Source: Acidimicrobiaceae bacterium
Lineage (GTDB): Bacteria > Actinomycetota > Acidimicrobiia > Acidimicrobiales > Ilumatobacteraceae
Assembly (NCBI GenBank): GCA_947446815.1
Contig: CANFGT010000010.1
Span: forward strand, 1 to 64,000
Length of the DNA: 64,000 bases
Direction of reading: 5' to 3'
This document shows positions 52,163 to 64,000 of the stretch, piece by piece. A model generated the notes under the pieces. The model saw only the letters and a list, made by a program, of their open reading frames with translations, was not told the origin of the DNA and ran no database searches. Position numbers and translations under genes: made by a program. The number at the start of each line of letters is the position of its first letter. Positions within the stretch are counted from its first letter, which is position 1.

Positions 52163-53971
52163 ATGACAACCATCCGCACAAACCCCGCAATTGCACCCGC
52201 ACCATTCCCCCGCGACCTCTATGAAGAGCAGATGCGCGACATCGCACGCTTTGAGATTGCAATCGAGCAGTTCTTGAAGGGCGACATCAGCGACGACGTC
52301 TTCCGCGTGATGCGTTTGAACAACGGCGTCTATGGCCAACGTCAAGGCGGTACGAATCAGATGATTCGCATCAAGTTGCCCGCAGGTTCCATCACCCCAG
52401 AGCAGTTTGATCTCATGGCTGACTTGTCCGTTGAATACTCCCGCGGATGGGGACACATCACGACTCGTCAGAACATTCAGTTCCACTATGTCGACTTGCG
52501 CAATGTTCCAAAGGTCATGCGTCGCATTGCTGATGTTGGCCTTACTTCGCGCGAAGCATGTGGCGACACCGTGCGCAACGTGATGGCATGCCACCTTGCT
52601 GGTGCGTGCCCCTACGAGAAAATCGACGTCACTCCATGGGCGGAAGCAACCTTCCGCCACTTCGTGCGTAACCCATTGGGTCAGCGCTTGCCTCGTAAGT
52701 TCAAGGTGAACTTCTCAGGTTGTTCCACCGACTGTGGTCAGGCAATGTTCAACGACGTGGGTGTCGTTGCAACAACCCGTACACATGAAGACGGCAGCGT
52801 CGAACCGGGCTTCCGTATCTATATCGCTGGTGGTCTTGGCGCAACGCCACACCCCGCGCTCGCTCTTGAAGACTTCACCTCACGTGAAGACTTGTTGCCC
52901 ACCATCGAAGCTGCACTGCGCGTGTTCGAACAGACCGGCAACCGCGACAACAAGTTGCGTGCACGTTTGAAGTGGGTTGTTGATCAGCTCGGTATCGATG
53001 AAGTACGTCGTCGCGTTATCAAAATTCGCCACACGCTTCCTGCCTCCAGCACATGGCCTGGCGGCATTCCACCTGAAGTCATCGCAGCAGGCGATGCAGC
53101 AGCCGGCCGTCTTGCCGAAGGTGAAATCTCGCAAGTTGGTCAAGGCGTTCGCGTTGAGTTGAATAGCAGCGATCCATTCCGCCGTTGGGAAAATGCAAGC
53201 GTGATTCGTGGTGCAGCCAATGGCACCGTGTCTGCTGTTGCGTATGCCGCACTCGGTGACATCACTGCCGATCAGTTCCGCGGCCTCGCTGCAATTCAGC
53301 GTCACTTCCAAAGCGATGTTCGTCTCACGAACCGTCAGAACGTTGTGTTCCGCGGTTTGCAGCCCGACCAGATGCGCGAGCTCTACGACCGCCTCGATGC
53401 CATCGGCATGGCACGTCCTGGTGCAGAACTTGCACGTGACGTTGTTGCATGCCCTGGCGCCGACACCTGCAACATTGCAGTCACCCAGTCACGTGGTTTG
53501 GCAAATGCCATTGGTGAGAAGTTGGAAGAAGAAGGCCTCGCCGAAGTGGGCGGCGTTCGCATCAACATCTCTGGTTGCACCAACAGCTGCGGTCAGCACC
53601 ACGCCAGCGACATTGGTTTCTTCGGCGCCGAGCGCCGTGCACACGGCAAATCATTGCCTGGTTACCAGATGCTTCTCGGCGGATACGTCGGCGAAGAGCA
53701 GATTCACTTCGGCGAGAAGGCATTGCGCCTTCCCGCGAAGAATGCGCCCGAAGGTGCAGCCCGTGTGATTCGCCGTTTCAACGACGAGCGTTCCGCTGGC
53801 GAGACCTTCCAAGGGTGGCTGGCACGTAGTGGCGGAGCAACAGCTGTTGCCGAAGGTTTGAAGGATCTCGACAACGTGCCACAGCCAGACGATGCACCTG
53901 ACTTCTTCGTGGATTACGGCGAAACCGGACCATTCTCTGGCGAAGTCGGTGACTCGGAGTGTGCTGTCTAA
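52163..53971 (+). CDS. Siroheme-dependent nitrite/sulfite reductase
   Basis: The 602-aa hemoprotein reduces sulfite (or nitrite) with electrons from ferredoxin. The C-terminal half has the 4Fe-4S/siroheme ligands ACPGADTCN and SGCTNSCGQ (C-x5-C, C-x3-C). The N-terminal half has the same pattern (ACHLAGACP and SGCSTDCGQ), so the two-fold pseudo-repeat keeps cysteines on both sides. N-terminal GWGHITTRQNIQFH and GDTVRN motifs are typical. The siroheme-synthesis genes lie directly upstream, so sulfite reduction for cysteine synthesis is likely. AAAGGA lies just before the ATG. Confidence 0.9.
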   Translation: MTTIRTNPAIAPAPFPRDLYEEQMRDIARFEIAIEQFLKGDISDDVFRVMRLNNGVYGQRQGGTNQMIRIKLPAGSITPEQFDLMADLSVEYSRGWGHITTRQNIQFHYVDLRNVPKVMRRIADVGLTSREACGDTVRNVMACHLAGACPYEKIDVTPWAEATFRHFVRNPLGQRLPRKFKVNFSGCSTDCGQAMFNDVGVVATTRTHEDGSVEPGFRIYIAGGLGATPHPALALEDFTSREDLLPTIEAALRVFEQTGNRDNKLRARLKWVVDQLGIDEVRRRVIKIRHTLPASSTWPGGIPPEVIAAGDAAAGRLAEGEISQVGQGVRVELNSSDPFRRWENASVIRGAANGTVSAVAYAALGDITADQFRGLAAIQRHFQSDVRLTNRQNVVFRGLQPDQMRELYDRLDAIGMARPGAELARDVVACPGADTCNIAVTQSRGLANAIGEKLEEEGLAEVGGVRINISGCTNSCGQHHASDIGFFGAERRAHGKSLPGYQMLLGGYVGEEQIHFGEKALRLPAKNAPEGAARVIRRFNDERSAGETFQGWLARSGGATAVAEGLKDLDNVPQPDDAPDFFVDYGETGPFSGEVGDSECAV

Positions 53972-53986
53972 TCGAAGACTGGCAGA

Positions 53987-56116
53987 ATGAACCGCATGAG
54001 CGGGGTAATTCGGGTCATCGACCATCTATGGACTGAACACACCAGTGTCATCGTCGCCGCTCGCGATGAGATCGTGTTCATCCCTTACATCGGACCGTCT
54101 CTCTGCGAAGCAGACGAGTATGAAGGCTTCCGCATTGACCCAACATTCTTCGCGCGCGGCGTTGTTGGTGGCGGTCTCGACATTGAGGTCACGCCTGCAC
54201 TGATTCCGTTGCCGTCACAAGGATGGACCGGCACACCGGGTCTTGAGGCGTCACGCAATGGCGCAGTACTCCCCCTCGATCTTCGTTTGACAGAAACATC
54301 GTGGGACAAAGAAATTGATGAGACATTCCTCGTACTCACTGATTCATCTCACCAAGTTTCGGTTGAGATAGTGCTGTCGCTCAAAGAATCCAATGTCTTG
54401 ACCATTGACGCAACTGTGAAGAACTTGTCTGATGGCACTCTTGACATCACGTCGGCGCAAGTGAATCTCCCCGTCGGCGATTCTGCAGCCGAAGTTCTCA
54501 CACTTGGTGGGCGTCACGCCATGGAAGCTGTGCGGCAGCGCACGCCATGGGGACGCTCACGTATCGCAATCGAGAATCGCACTGGCCGCACGTCGCACGA
54601 ACAACTTGGCGTTGTCTTCGCAGGCACCTCCGGCTTCACCGAACAAACCGGCGAGGTGTGGGGCGTACATTTCGCTTGGAGCGGAAACTTTTCCATCATG
54701 TGCGACGGTGTCACCGAAACACGCAAGACCGTGCAGTTGGGCGAACTGTTGCAAGCGAACGAAGTAATTGTTCCAGCGAATGAATCGTATGCAATTCCTC
54801 GCGTGATCGTTTCCCATTCTCCGAATGGTCTCAGTGGATGTTCCCAGAACTTCCACGAATACGCGCGCAGTCGCCAGCCACACATTCAGCGACCGGTTGT
54901 TCTCAACACGTGGGAAGCGGTGTACTTCAACCATGATCTTGAAACGTTGACGTCGCTCGCTACGACTGCGGCCGAAGTGGGTATTGAACGCTTCGTTCTC
55001 GACGATGGCTGGTTCAACGGACGTCGTAACGACACAGCCGGTCTTGGCGATTGGTACGTCGATGAATCCGTGTGGCCAGAAGGATTGAGCCCCATCATCT
55101 CCCATGTCCGTTCGCTGGGAATGGACTTCGGCTTGTGGTTTGAACCAGAGATGGTGAACCCCAATAGCGAACTCTTCCGCACTCATCCTGAGTGGGCGCT
55201 TGATGGTGCACTCACGAATCCGATTCTCGGTCGCAATCAACTGGTACTTGACCTCTCACGTGCCGACGTTCGCGATTACTTGTTCCAGAGAATCGATGCA
55301 TTGCTCTCGGAATACGAGATTGCCTACGTCAAGTGGGATCACAATCGCCCGTTGATTGGCGGTGCATCTCATCAGCAGACTCTTGGCTTTTACGCGTTGC
55401 TGGACCAACTCAATGAGAAGCATCCACAGGTGCAGTTTGAGTCATGTGCGTCCGGCGGCGGACGTATTGACCTCGGAGTTGCCGACCGCGTGAATCGTTT
55501 CTGGGCGAGCGACTCCATTGACGCACTCGATCGCCTTGAGATTCAAAAGGGTCTCTCCACGTTTATTCCGATTGAAATGTTGGGTAGCCATATCGGCTCA
55601 CCCACCTGCCACACCACCGGTCGCAAGCATGCACTGTCCTTCCGCGCAACAACGGCACTCTTCGGGTGGCTCGGTGTGGAATGGAATCTTCTGACGCTCA
55701 CCGAGAAGGACAAGGATCGCCTTCGTCAGGCAATCGATTTCTACAAAGAGAACCGCGAGTTCTTACACTCCGAGACGTTCGTTCGTATCGACCACCCCGA
55801 CGAGTCCATTGACATTCGCGGTGTGTACTCGGGCATGGGAAGCCATGCGTTGTTCGCGGTCACGCGCCTGCACAGTGGTCCTAGCAATCACTCCGCACCG
55901 CTTCGCTTCCCCATGATGAAAGATGCAGGCGAACTCGAAGTTGAGGTCATTCATCTCGGCGCACCGCGTTGGGCACTCCACCGTGAACTGCCGCAGTGGA
56001 TCACCGATTCTCCATCAGTGATGTCAGGAAGCATGCTCGCCAATGTCGGCCTACCCATGCCGTCATTACTTCCTGAATCGTCCTTCCTCATCCAATTCAG
56101 TCAAGTGGTGTACTGA
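53987..56116 (+). CDS. Alpha-galactosidase, GH36 family
   Basis: The 709-aa product has the GH36 (bacterial raffinose/melibiose type) motifs: FVLDDGWFNGRR with GLGDWYVDE near residue 340, LWFEPEMVNPNS, the nucleophile Asp in YVKWDHNRPL (about 445), FESCASGGGRIDLG, and the acid/base Asp in ASDSIDALDR. It has no signal peptide, so it should hydrolyse imported alpha-galactosides in the cytoplasm. It is the first gene of the galactoside operon, and its stop overlaps the galT start by one base. The ATG at 53996 is an alternative start. Confidence 0.93.
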   Translation: MNRMSGVIRVIDHLWTEHTSVIVAARDEIVFIPYIGPSLCEADEYEGFRIDPTFFARGVVGGGLDIEVTPALIPLPSQGWTGTPGLEASRNGAVLPLDLRLTETSWDKEIDETFLVLTDSSHQVSVEIVLSLKESNVLTIDATVKNLSDGTLDITSAQVNLPVGDSAAEVLTLGGRHAMEAVRQRTPWGRSRIAIENRTGRTSHEQLGVVFAGTSGFTEQTGEVWGVHFAWSGNFSIMCDGVTETRKTVQLGELLQANEVIVPANESYAIPRVIVSHSPNGLSGCSQNFHEYARSRQPHIQRPVVLNTWEAVYFNHDLETLTSLATTAAEVGIERFVLDDGWFNGRRNDTAGLGDWYVDESVWPEGLSPIISHVRSLGMDFGLWFEPEMVNPNSELFRTHPEWALDGALTNPILGRNQLVLDLSRADVRDYLFQRIDALLSEYEIAYVKWDHNRPLIGGASHQQTLGFYALLDQLNEKHPQVQFESCASGGGRIDLGVADRVNRFWASDSIDALDRLEIQKGLSTFIPIEMLGSHIGSPTCHTTGRKHALSFRATTALFGWLGVEWNLLTLTEKDKDRLRQAIDFYKENREFLHSETFVRIDHPDESIDIRGVYSGMGSHALFAVTRLHSGPSNHSAPLRFPMMKDAGELEVEVIHLGAPRWALHRELPQWITDSPSVMSGSMLANVGLPMPSLLPESSFLIQFSQVVY

Positions 56117-56966
56117 TGACTCGCGAATTTCGTTTTGATCCATTTACGGAAACCTCCGTGCACATCGTTGCCGACAGACAAAACCGCCCCAACCTTCCCC
56201 CCACTGGGTGTCCGTTCTGTGTCGGTGGCTTGGAAGCACCCGAGAATTATTCGGTGCGCACGTTCCCAAATCGCTGGCCTGCACTTGATGCTGGCTATTG
56301 CGAAGTGGTGTTGTATTCACCTGAACATGAAGCTCGCCTCTCCACTCTTTCGAACGAGAACATTGTTGAACTAGTAAACATGTGGGCTGAGCGGACAACT
56401 GCGTTGCAAGCAATGCCAAAGGGCGAATGTGTTGTCATCTTCGAGAACAATGGCGCAGAGATTGGTGCAACAATCTCCCACCCACACGGACAGATGTATG
56501 CGTTCGACCATGTGCCACAACGCATCGCGACACAACTGAAGAACAACTGGTCCCCCGACAGCAACCCGGGCGACCGTCTCATTCTTGAAGAGAACGGCTG
56601 GCGCATCTGGACCGAGTTCGCCGCAGTGCACCCTGTCTCGATTCGCATTGCACCCATTGACCAGATTGCAGACCTTCCATCACTCGACGCGAATCAGAGG
56701 GCGGCTCTTGCACCAGTTCTTCATCGTGTCTTCGCTGCACTTGACGCACTCTTTGAAGATCTTCCGCCCTACATGATGTGGTGGAATCAAGCACCTCGTT
56801 CACGGAATGAATGGCCCGATACTTGGCTCAACATGGAAATCATTTCTCCATGGCGTGCCAATGCTCTGCCTCGATATATCGCGGGTGTAGAAGTTGCCAC
56901 TGGCGAATATTTCAACCCTGTTGATCCCGCAGAGGTAGCTCGCCGAATGCGTGAAGTAATCGTTCG

Positions 56967-56970
<4 letters not shown>
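56116..56970 (+). CDS. galT: Galactose-1-phosphate uridylyltransferase
   Basis: GalT exchanges UMP between UDP-glucose and galactose-1-phosphate in the Leloir pathway. The 284-aa product has the zinc pair CPFC (Cys32, Cys35), an IFENNGAEIGATISHPHGQ region with the active-site HPH near residues 121-123, and a YMMWWNQAP segment. It is shorter than E. coli GalT (about 348 aa) but keeps the key residues. It overlaps the galactosidase gene by one base and galK by four bases. UDP-glucose would come from GalU (2496). Confidence 0.92.
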
Positions 56971-60868
<3,898 letters not shown>

Positions 60869-60903
60869 TCACATCTTGTGAAGACCTCGGAACCCGATGG
60901 GTC

Positions 60904-61665
60904 TCACCCTGCGGAAGTTGCGGTAGTGCTCCACACAGATGTCAACTGACCTTGCTTTGTCTTCGCGGAGATCTGTACATCGATGCGGTAGTTCGCAACG
61001 AATGGAATGATCCCCATTGCAGTACAGACACGTGTCTTTTTCACACACGACACTGGCCAAGAGAATGTTGCACCTTTATGTTGAGCGATGGGTGAATTCA
61101 CAATGGTCCACTTCACCGACGTGATGGTTCCCCACTTCACGGTTGCCGTGAACGTACGAAGGCCGACACGAAGACCATTCAATGATGTACTCATCGAGGT
61201 TGGAACTCCCGATGGCTTCGATGGGTTAGTTAACGCAATCTTTCGTGTCGCCGCCTTCGCTGTCTTTCCATTGACGCCAAAAGCCCACCAACCACCACCT
61301 TCGCCGCCCATTGGATGACCATCTTCAGACATCACGTTCCAATGAACTGCATACCAACCGGTGTTCATTGAAGACACCGGCGCAGAAATACGGGAGAAGT
61401 CACCCTGCGCCGATGTCGTCAAAGGTGATGCGTGGTTTGATCCAGACGCATCGAGAACTGAGATGTAATCATCGGGGCTAGTTCCCAGCCCTGCTTCACC
61501 AGCCAAAAGCTCTACAACCGTAGGGGCTTTCTTCAAATTTTGATTCGCCAATGGCGCGCTTCCTCGCAGTGGCGCATGTGCCATCGCGACAGTAGAAATG
61601 CCGAAGGTCGATGCCACAAGGACACCGACCAACAGCCACTTTCGTGAATGCGATTTATGCAGCAT
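60904..61665 (-). CDS. CopC-domain copper-binding protein
   Basis: The product of about 253 aa has a signal peptide ending TVAMA-HAPLRGSAP. The mature N-terminal His and the HAPLRGSAPLANQNLKKAP opening are the CopC hallmark. A Cu-site-type SEDGHPMGGEGGG segment follows near residue 125, then a non-CopC C-terminal extension of about 110 residues with a Cys pair (SCVKKTRVCTA). It is exported and should bind copper. It directly follows the YcnI-like gene (overlap of about 10 bp); such pairs are known in copper uptake or resistance. I chose the ATG at 61665 over a TTG at 61674. Confidence 0.82.
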   Translation of the reverse strand: MLHKSHSRKWLLVGVLVASTFGISTVAMAHAPLRGSAPLANQNLKKAPTVVELLAGEAGLGTSPDDYISVLDASGSNHASPLTTSAQGDFSRISAPVSSMNTGWYAVHWNVMSEDGHPMGGEGGGWWAFGVNGKTAKAATRKIALTNPSKPSGVPTSMSTSLNGLRVGLRTFTATVKWGTITSVKWTIVNSPIAQHKGATFSWPVSCVKKTRVCTAMGIIPFVANYRIDVQISAKTKQGQLTSVWSTTATSAG

Positions 61666-62746
61666 CAGTTGCAAGAACCTTCTTGCCCCACACGAGACGA
61701 ACGTTCGTTCCAGCGGCTAGACGATTCGCAACGCCGCCCTTCACCGAGATGCTGATCGTTCCGTTTGACTTCACTTTGGCGGAACCAAGAATGGTTCCCT
61801 TTGGTGTGACGAACTTGTAGGTGCGGCCAGCGTTTAATGCCGTATCTGTTGCACGCAAAGTAAGAACCTTTGCGCCTTTCTTGCCGCTGAGCTTCGCTGA
61901 GAACTTTCCAGCCAATGGCAAGTCACGAGGATTGAATCCGCCTGGCTTATTACAGAACGATTCCGCTGCAGCAGCGGTCTTCGTGGGAACGTTTCCTGTT
62001 GTCTCAAAAACATTTGACGTACTAGTACCAATCACAAGGCTCGGCGTACTTCCTACCGTTGTCCAGTCATCAAACAATGTGTCTTCGATCTTGTCGTTTG
62101 CATTGCACACCGGATCAACAGTTGCACCAATAGCAGCAGGAGTAGAAGACGACGCGAGAACACCCACACCTTGGTCTGTTACGTCGCAGTACTGCATTGT
62201 TGGGAAGTATACTTTCTCGCCCAGGCTGGCCGCACTTCCTGATGCATAGCCATAGTTGGCCGACTTGATATCAGCAATCTTTGGCAACTTCACTGCGATG
62301 GTGAACAACTGTGCATCGCGTGCCGTATACCCACCGTTGATGGCTTGCAAGCGGAAGTTGTCAAACACGATGGAGTTCACACGCTTCAACGCTGCGTTCG
62401 CAGGGTCGGCCACTGTCTTCAGTGTTGCGTCATATCCGAGACCATGAATGACTCGAACCTCAGGAAGGATGAAAGCACCATTTGCGGCACGTGGCATAAA
62501 TACTTCGAGGCTCGTGGTCTCATACACACCATCGGGATTTGCAGTGGTGCGTGGACCGCTACAACCATGACCTGGGGCAAAGCCCACGAGGTATGTGGCG
62601 TTCGTTGTAGTGGTGTCGATAGCCACACCGGACATTCCTGCGACATAAACACCAACATGCGCTTGGGCCTCAGGTGCTGCAATAGCGAGGAAAGTACCAG
62701 TGAGTGCTGTTGCCACCAAGGCGCGAAGTGTTCGGCGAGTTGCCAT
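61655..62746 (-). CDS. YcnI-like (DUF1775) exported copper-binding protein
   Basis: Starting at the ATG at 62744-62746 with AAAGGA 7 bases upstream, the 363-aa product has a Sec signal ending APEAQA-HVGVYVAG. The mature N-terminal His is used for copper in YcnI. A YLVGFAPGHGCSGPRTT segment with TTSLEVFMP follows, matching the HGC...TT.V.V..P pattern of DUF1775. The C-terminal 100 residues form a Gly/Lys-rich repeat-like beta domain. It is the first gene of a YcnI-CopC unit and is divergent from the haem-binding gene. Confidence 0.8.
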   Translation of the reverse strand: MATRRTLRALVATALTGTFLAIAAPEAQAHVGVYVAGMSGVAIDTTTTNATYLVGFAPGHGCSGPRTTANPDGVYETTSLEVFMPRAANGAFILPEVRVIHGLGYDATLKTVADPANAALKRVNSIVFDNFRLQAINGGYTARDAQLFTIAVKLPKIADIKSANYGYASGSAASLGEKVYFPTMQYCDVTDQGVGVLASSSTPAAIGATVDPVCNANDKIEDTLFDDWTTVGSTPSLVIGTSTSNVFETTGNVPTKTAAAAESFCNKPGGFNPRDLPLAGKFSAKLSGKKGAKVLTLRATDTALNAGRTYKFVTPKGTILGSAKVKSNGTISISVKGGVANRLAAGTNVRLVWGKKVLATDAA

Positions 62747-62866
62747 AAGAGTCCTTTCAGAGGGGTTTGTTATACAGACCACGTCCACAGGACAAAAGTT
62801 CCAAGATTCATCCAAATTTCTGTCATCCGTGACTGCGACCGACTGAAGCCAACTACCGTTCTGCCC

Positions 62867-63589
62867 GTGTTTACATCTATTCGCAAGTCCTTTTCCTCGT
62901 TCCCTAAGGACTTATGGGCCATCACGCGCCGGCATCCAGTTCTCGCCTCTGTCCTTGCAGTTCTATGCCTTGTCTTTGCGGCATTCAGCTTCATCATCGG
63001 ATTCATTCAGATGGTGATTGTGCTCATCCCTGTCGCTGCATTCGCGTCCTTCATGTTGCATCGCCGAACGAAGAAGGGCGCAGACCACGGTCGTGCAGAA
63101 GCGATTGCAGCGCTTTCGTACATCGCCATCGGCGCAGTCCTGACATTCGGTCTTATTCAGGCCGTTCCTTACGGACATAATCACAACGCATACGTTGCAT
63201 CTACAGCTGGCGAAATGAAGTGGGACTCACCTGATACCCGCACCATGGTGGTGAATGCGTGCTATGGCTGTCACTCTGACCAGATTAAGTATCCGGGCTA
63301 CGCCAGCGTTGCGCCTATTTCTTGGGCTGTGCAAAGCCATATTGATGAAGGTCGCGACAAATTGAACTTCTCGCGCTTCACTTCCAATTCACGTCGATTC
63401 CACGATGTTCTGGAAGTCATCCAGAATCAATCCATGCCACCGAGTTATTACACGCAATTCGGTAAGCACCCTGAAGCAAAATTGACTGCCGATGAGCGTG
63501 CAAAGTTGATTGCAGGACTCAAGGCTTCTCTTTCATTGAATGGTGTGAGCGCTCAGTCCGAACGCGAACACGGCGGCGACAACGACTAG
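62867..63589 (+). CDS. Haem-binding domain protein with CxxCH
   Basis: The product of about 240 aa has two or three N-terminal membrane segments (VLASVLAVLCLVFAAFSFIIG; IAIGAVLTFGLIQAV). A haem-binding domain follows (PF14376 type): WDSPDTRTMVVNACYGCHSD with CxxCH, then APISWAVQSHIDEGRDKLNFSRF and HPEAKLTADERAKLIAG. It should hold c-type haem on the outer face. The long open frame upstream to 62345 lacks coding character and overlaps the YcnI gene, so I placed the start at the GTG at 62867. This choice is uncertain. Confidence 0.78.
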   Translation: MFTSIRKSFSSFPKDLWAITRRHPVLASVLAVLCLVFAAFSFIIGFIQMVIVLIPVAAFASFMLHRRTKKGADHGRAEAIAALSYIAIGAVLTFGLIQAVPYGHNHNAYVASTAGEMKWDSPDTRTMVVNACYGCHSDQIKYPGYASVAPISWAVQSHIDEGRDKLNFSRFTSNSRRFHDVLEVIQNQSMPPSYYTQFGKHPEAKLTADERAKLIAGLKASLSLNGVSAQSEREHGGDND

Positions 63590-63598
63590 AAATAGTTC

Positions 63599-64000
63599 GT
63601 GGCGCACAACTTCAACATCGACGGCGGCATCCACGAGATTCCACTGGAAGGAACCGTTGGCAAGTTGTGGTTGTGCGGCAAGCACTTCATCGGCCCCGAT
63701 GTTGAAGCAGTTCGTAACGACTTAGGCATTCACTATGTGGTCTGCCTTGTTGAAGAGCACGAGCTAAAAGATCGCTACGACCCCTACGTGCAATGGCACC
63801 GAGACAATGCGGGCAACCCCAGCGTGTGGTTCCCCATTCATGACCTCACATACCCCGCATTTGATGACGTCATTGAATTCGTAGAACACGTGACCGAACT
63901 AGTGCGTGACAAGGGCAGCATCGTGGTGCATTGCGCCGCTGGCATTGGCCGCGCTGGCACCACCGCCACCGCCATCCTCATGATGTTGGGGATGGCGATG
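63599..64000 (+). CDS. Dual-specificity/tyrosine phosphatase-like protein (partial)
   Basis: The frame from the GTG at 63599 reads VAHNFNIDGGIHEIPLEGTV and stays open to the window edge. Near codon 119 it has the phosphatase signature HCAAGIGRAG (C-x5-R). An Asp in the FPIHDLTYP loop (about 86-94) could serve as general acid. It is a cysteine-dependent phosphatase of unknown substrate whose C-terminus lies outside the window. It follows the haem-binding gene at a spacing of 9 bp. Confidence 0.75.
   Translation, partial: MAHNFNIDGGIHEIPLEGTVGKLWLCGKHFIGPDVEAVRNDLGIHYVVCLVEEHELKDRYDPYVQWHRDNAGNPSVWFPIHDLTYPAFDDVIEFVEHVTELVRDKGSIVVHCAAGIGRAGTTATAILMMLGMAM

Noticed and set aside
62345-62866. Long N-terminal extension of the haem-binding protein
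   Set aside because: The extension overlaps the divergent YcnI gene and is Cys/His-rich with no domain logic; the coding character begins near 62867.

Overview
The window looks like about 64 kb of an actinobacterial chromosome. I infer a free-living, Acidimicrobiia-like bacterium (Ilumatobacter and relatives) from the GpgS-type glycosyltransferase, the paired S33 'TAP-like' lipoproteins, the tight ATGA/TGATG gene overlaps, the frequent GTG/TTG starts and the moderate GC. This placement rests on gene content only and is not proven. Most of the window is dense housekeeping DNA. Two blocks and one single gene are visibly more AT-rich and look acquired.

Layout. 1-353 is the 5' part of moeA. A glycolipid-binding-type gene and galU follow, with a 1.5 kb AT-rich insert between them that is bracketed by two copies of the galU 3' end. 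From 3.4 to 14.2 kb lie a degenerate FmdB protein, a SAF protein, a P450, a PHP phosphoesterase, the tldD-pmbA pair, a PAP2 protein, an SDR, dxs, an inositol-phosphatase-family gene and an unknown zinc-ribbon-type gene. A tRNA-Gly region with strong hairpins follows, then an N-acyl-D-amino-acid deacylase-like gene.

Defence block 1 (about 16.49-19.95 kb) holds a HaeIII-like endonuclease (predicted GGCC), its 5-methylcytosine methyltransferase, and an AspBHI-like modification-dependent endonuclease. Two chromosomal-type genes separate it from block 2 (about 21.1-35.9 kb). Block 2 holds an unknown 496-aa protein, a divergent Sau3AI-like R-M pair (predicted GATC), a four-gene operon (a 157-aa protein, a UvrD-like helicase with an N-terminal PD-(D/E)xK nuclease, an AddB-like protein that keeps its Fe-S cysteines but has lost most of its nuclease domain, and an 1103-aa orphan), and a GIY-YIG nuclease. 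The four-gene operon is the best candidate here for an undescribed system. It looks like an AddAB-type DNA-end-processing machine whose nuclease has moved, sitting next to R-M genes that would supply cut ends.

From 35.9 to 48.5 kb: folP, an EEP phosphatase, gpgS, folK, two alpha/beta hydrolases, a 1539-aa protein with two subtilisin domains around seven FN3 repeats, a DUF554 protein, an aldose-1-epimerase and an HNH-repeat protein. From 48.5 to 54 kb: an S33 lipoprotein and a siroheme/sulfite reductase operon (sirC-cobA-84aa-sir). From 54 to 60.9 kb: galactoside use (GH36 alpha-galactosidase-galT-galK, with convergent lacZ). From 60.9 kb to the end: a CopC/YcnI copper pair, a haem-binding CxxCH protein and the start of a dual-specificity phosphatase gene. 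No CRISPR array, transposase, integrase or rRNA was seen. The only stretch of more than 300 bases without a protein gene is 14243-14745, which holds the tRNA and three hairpins.
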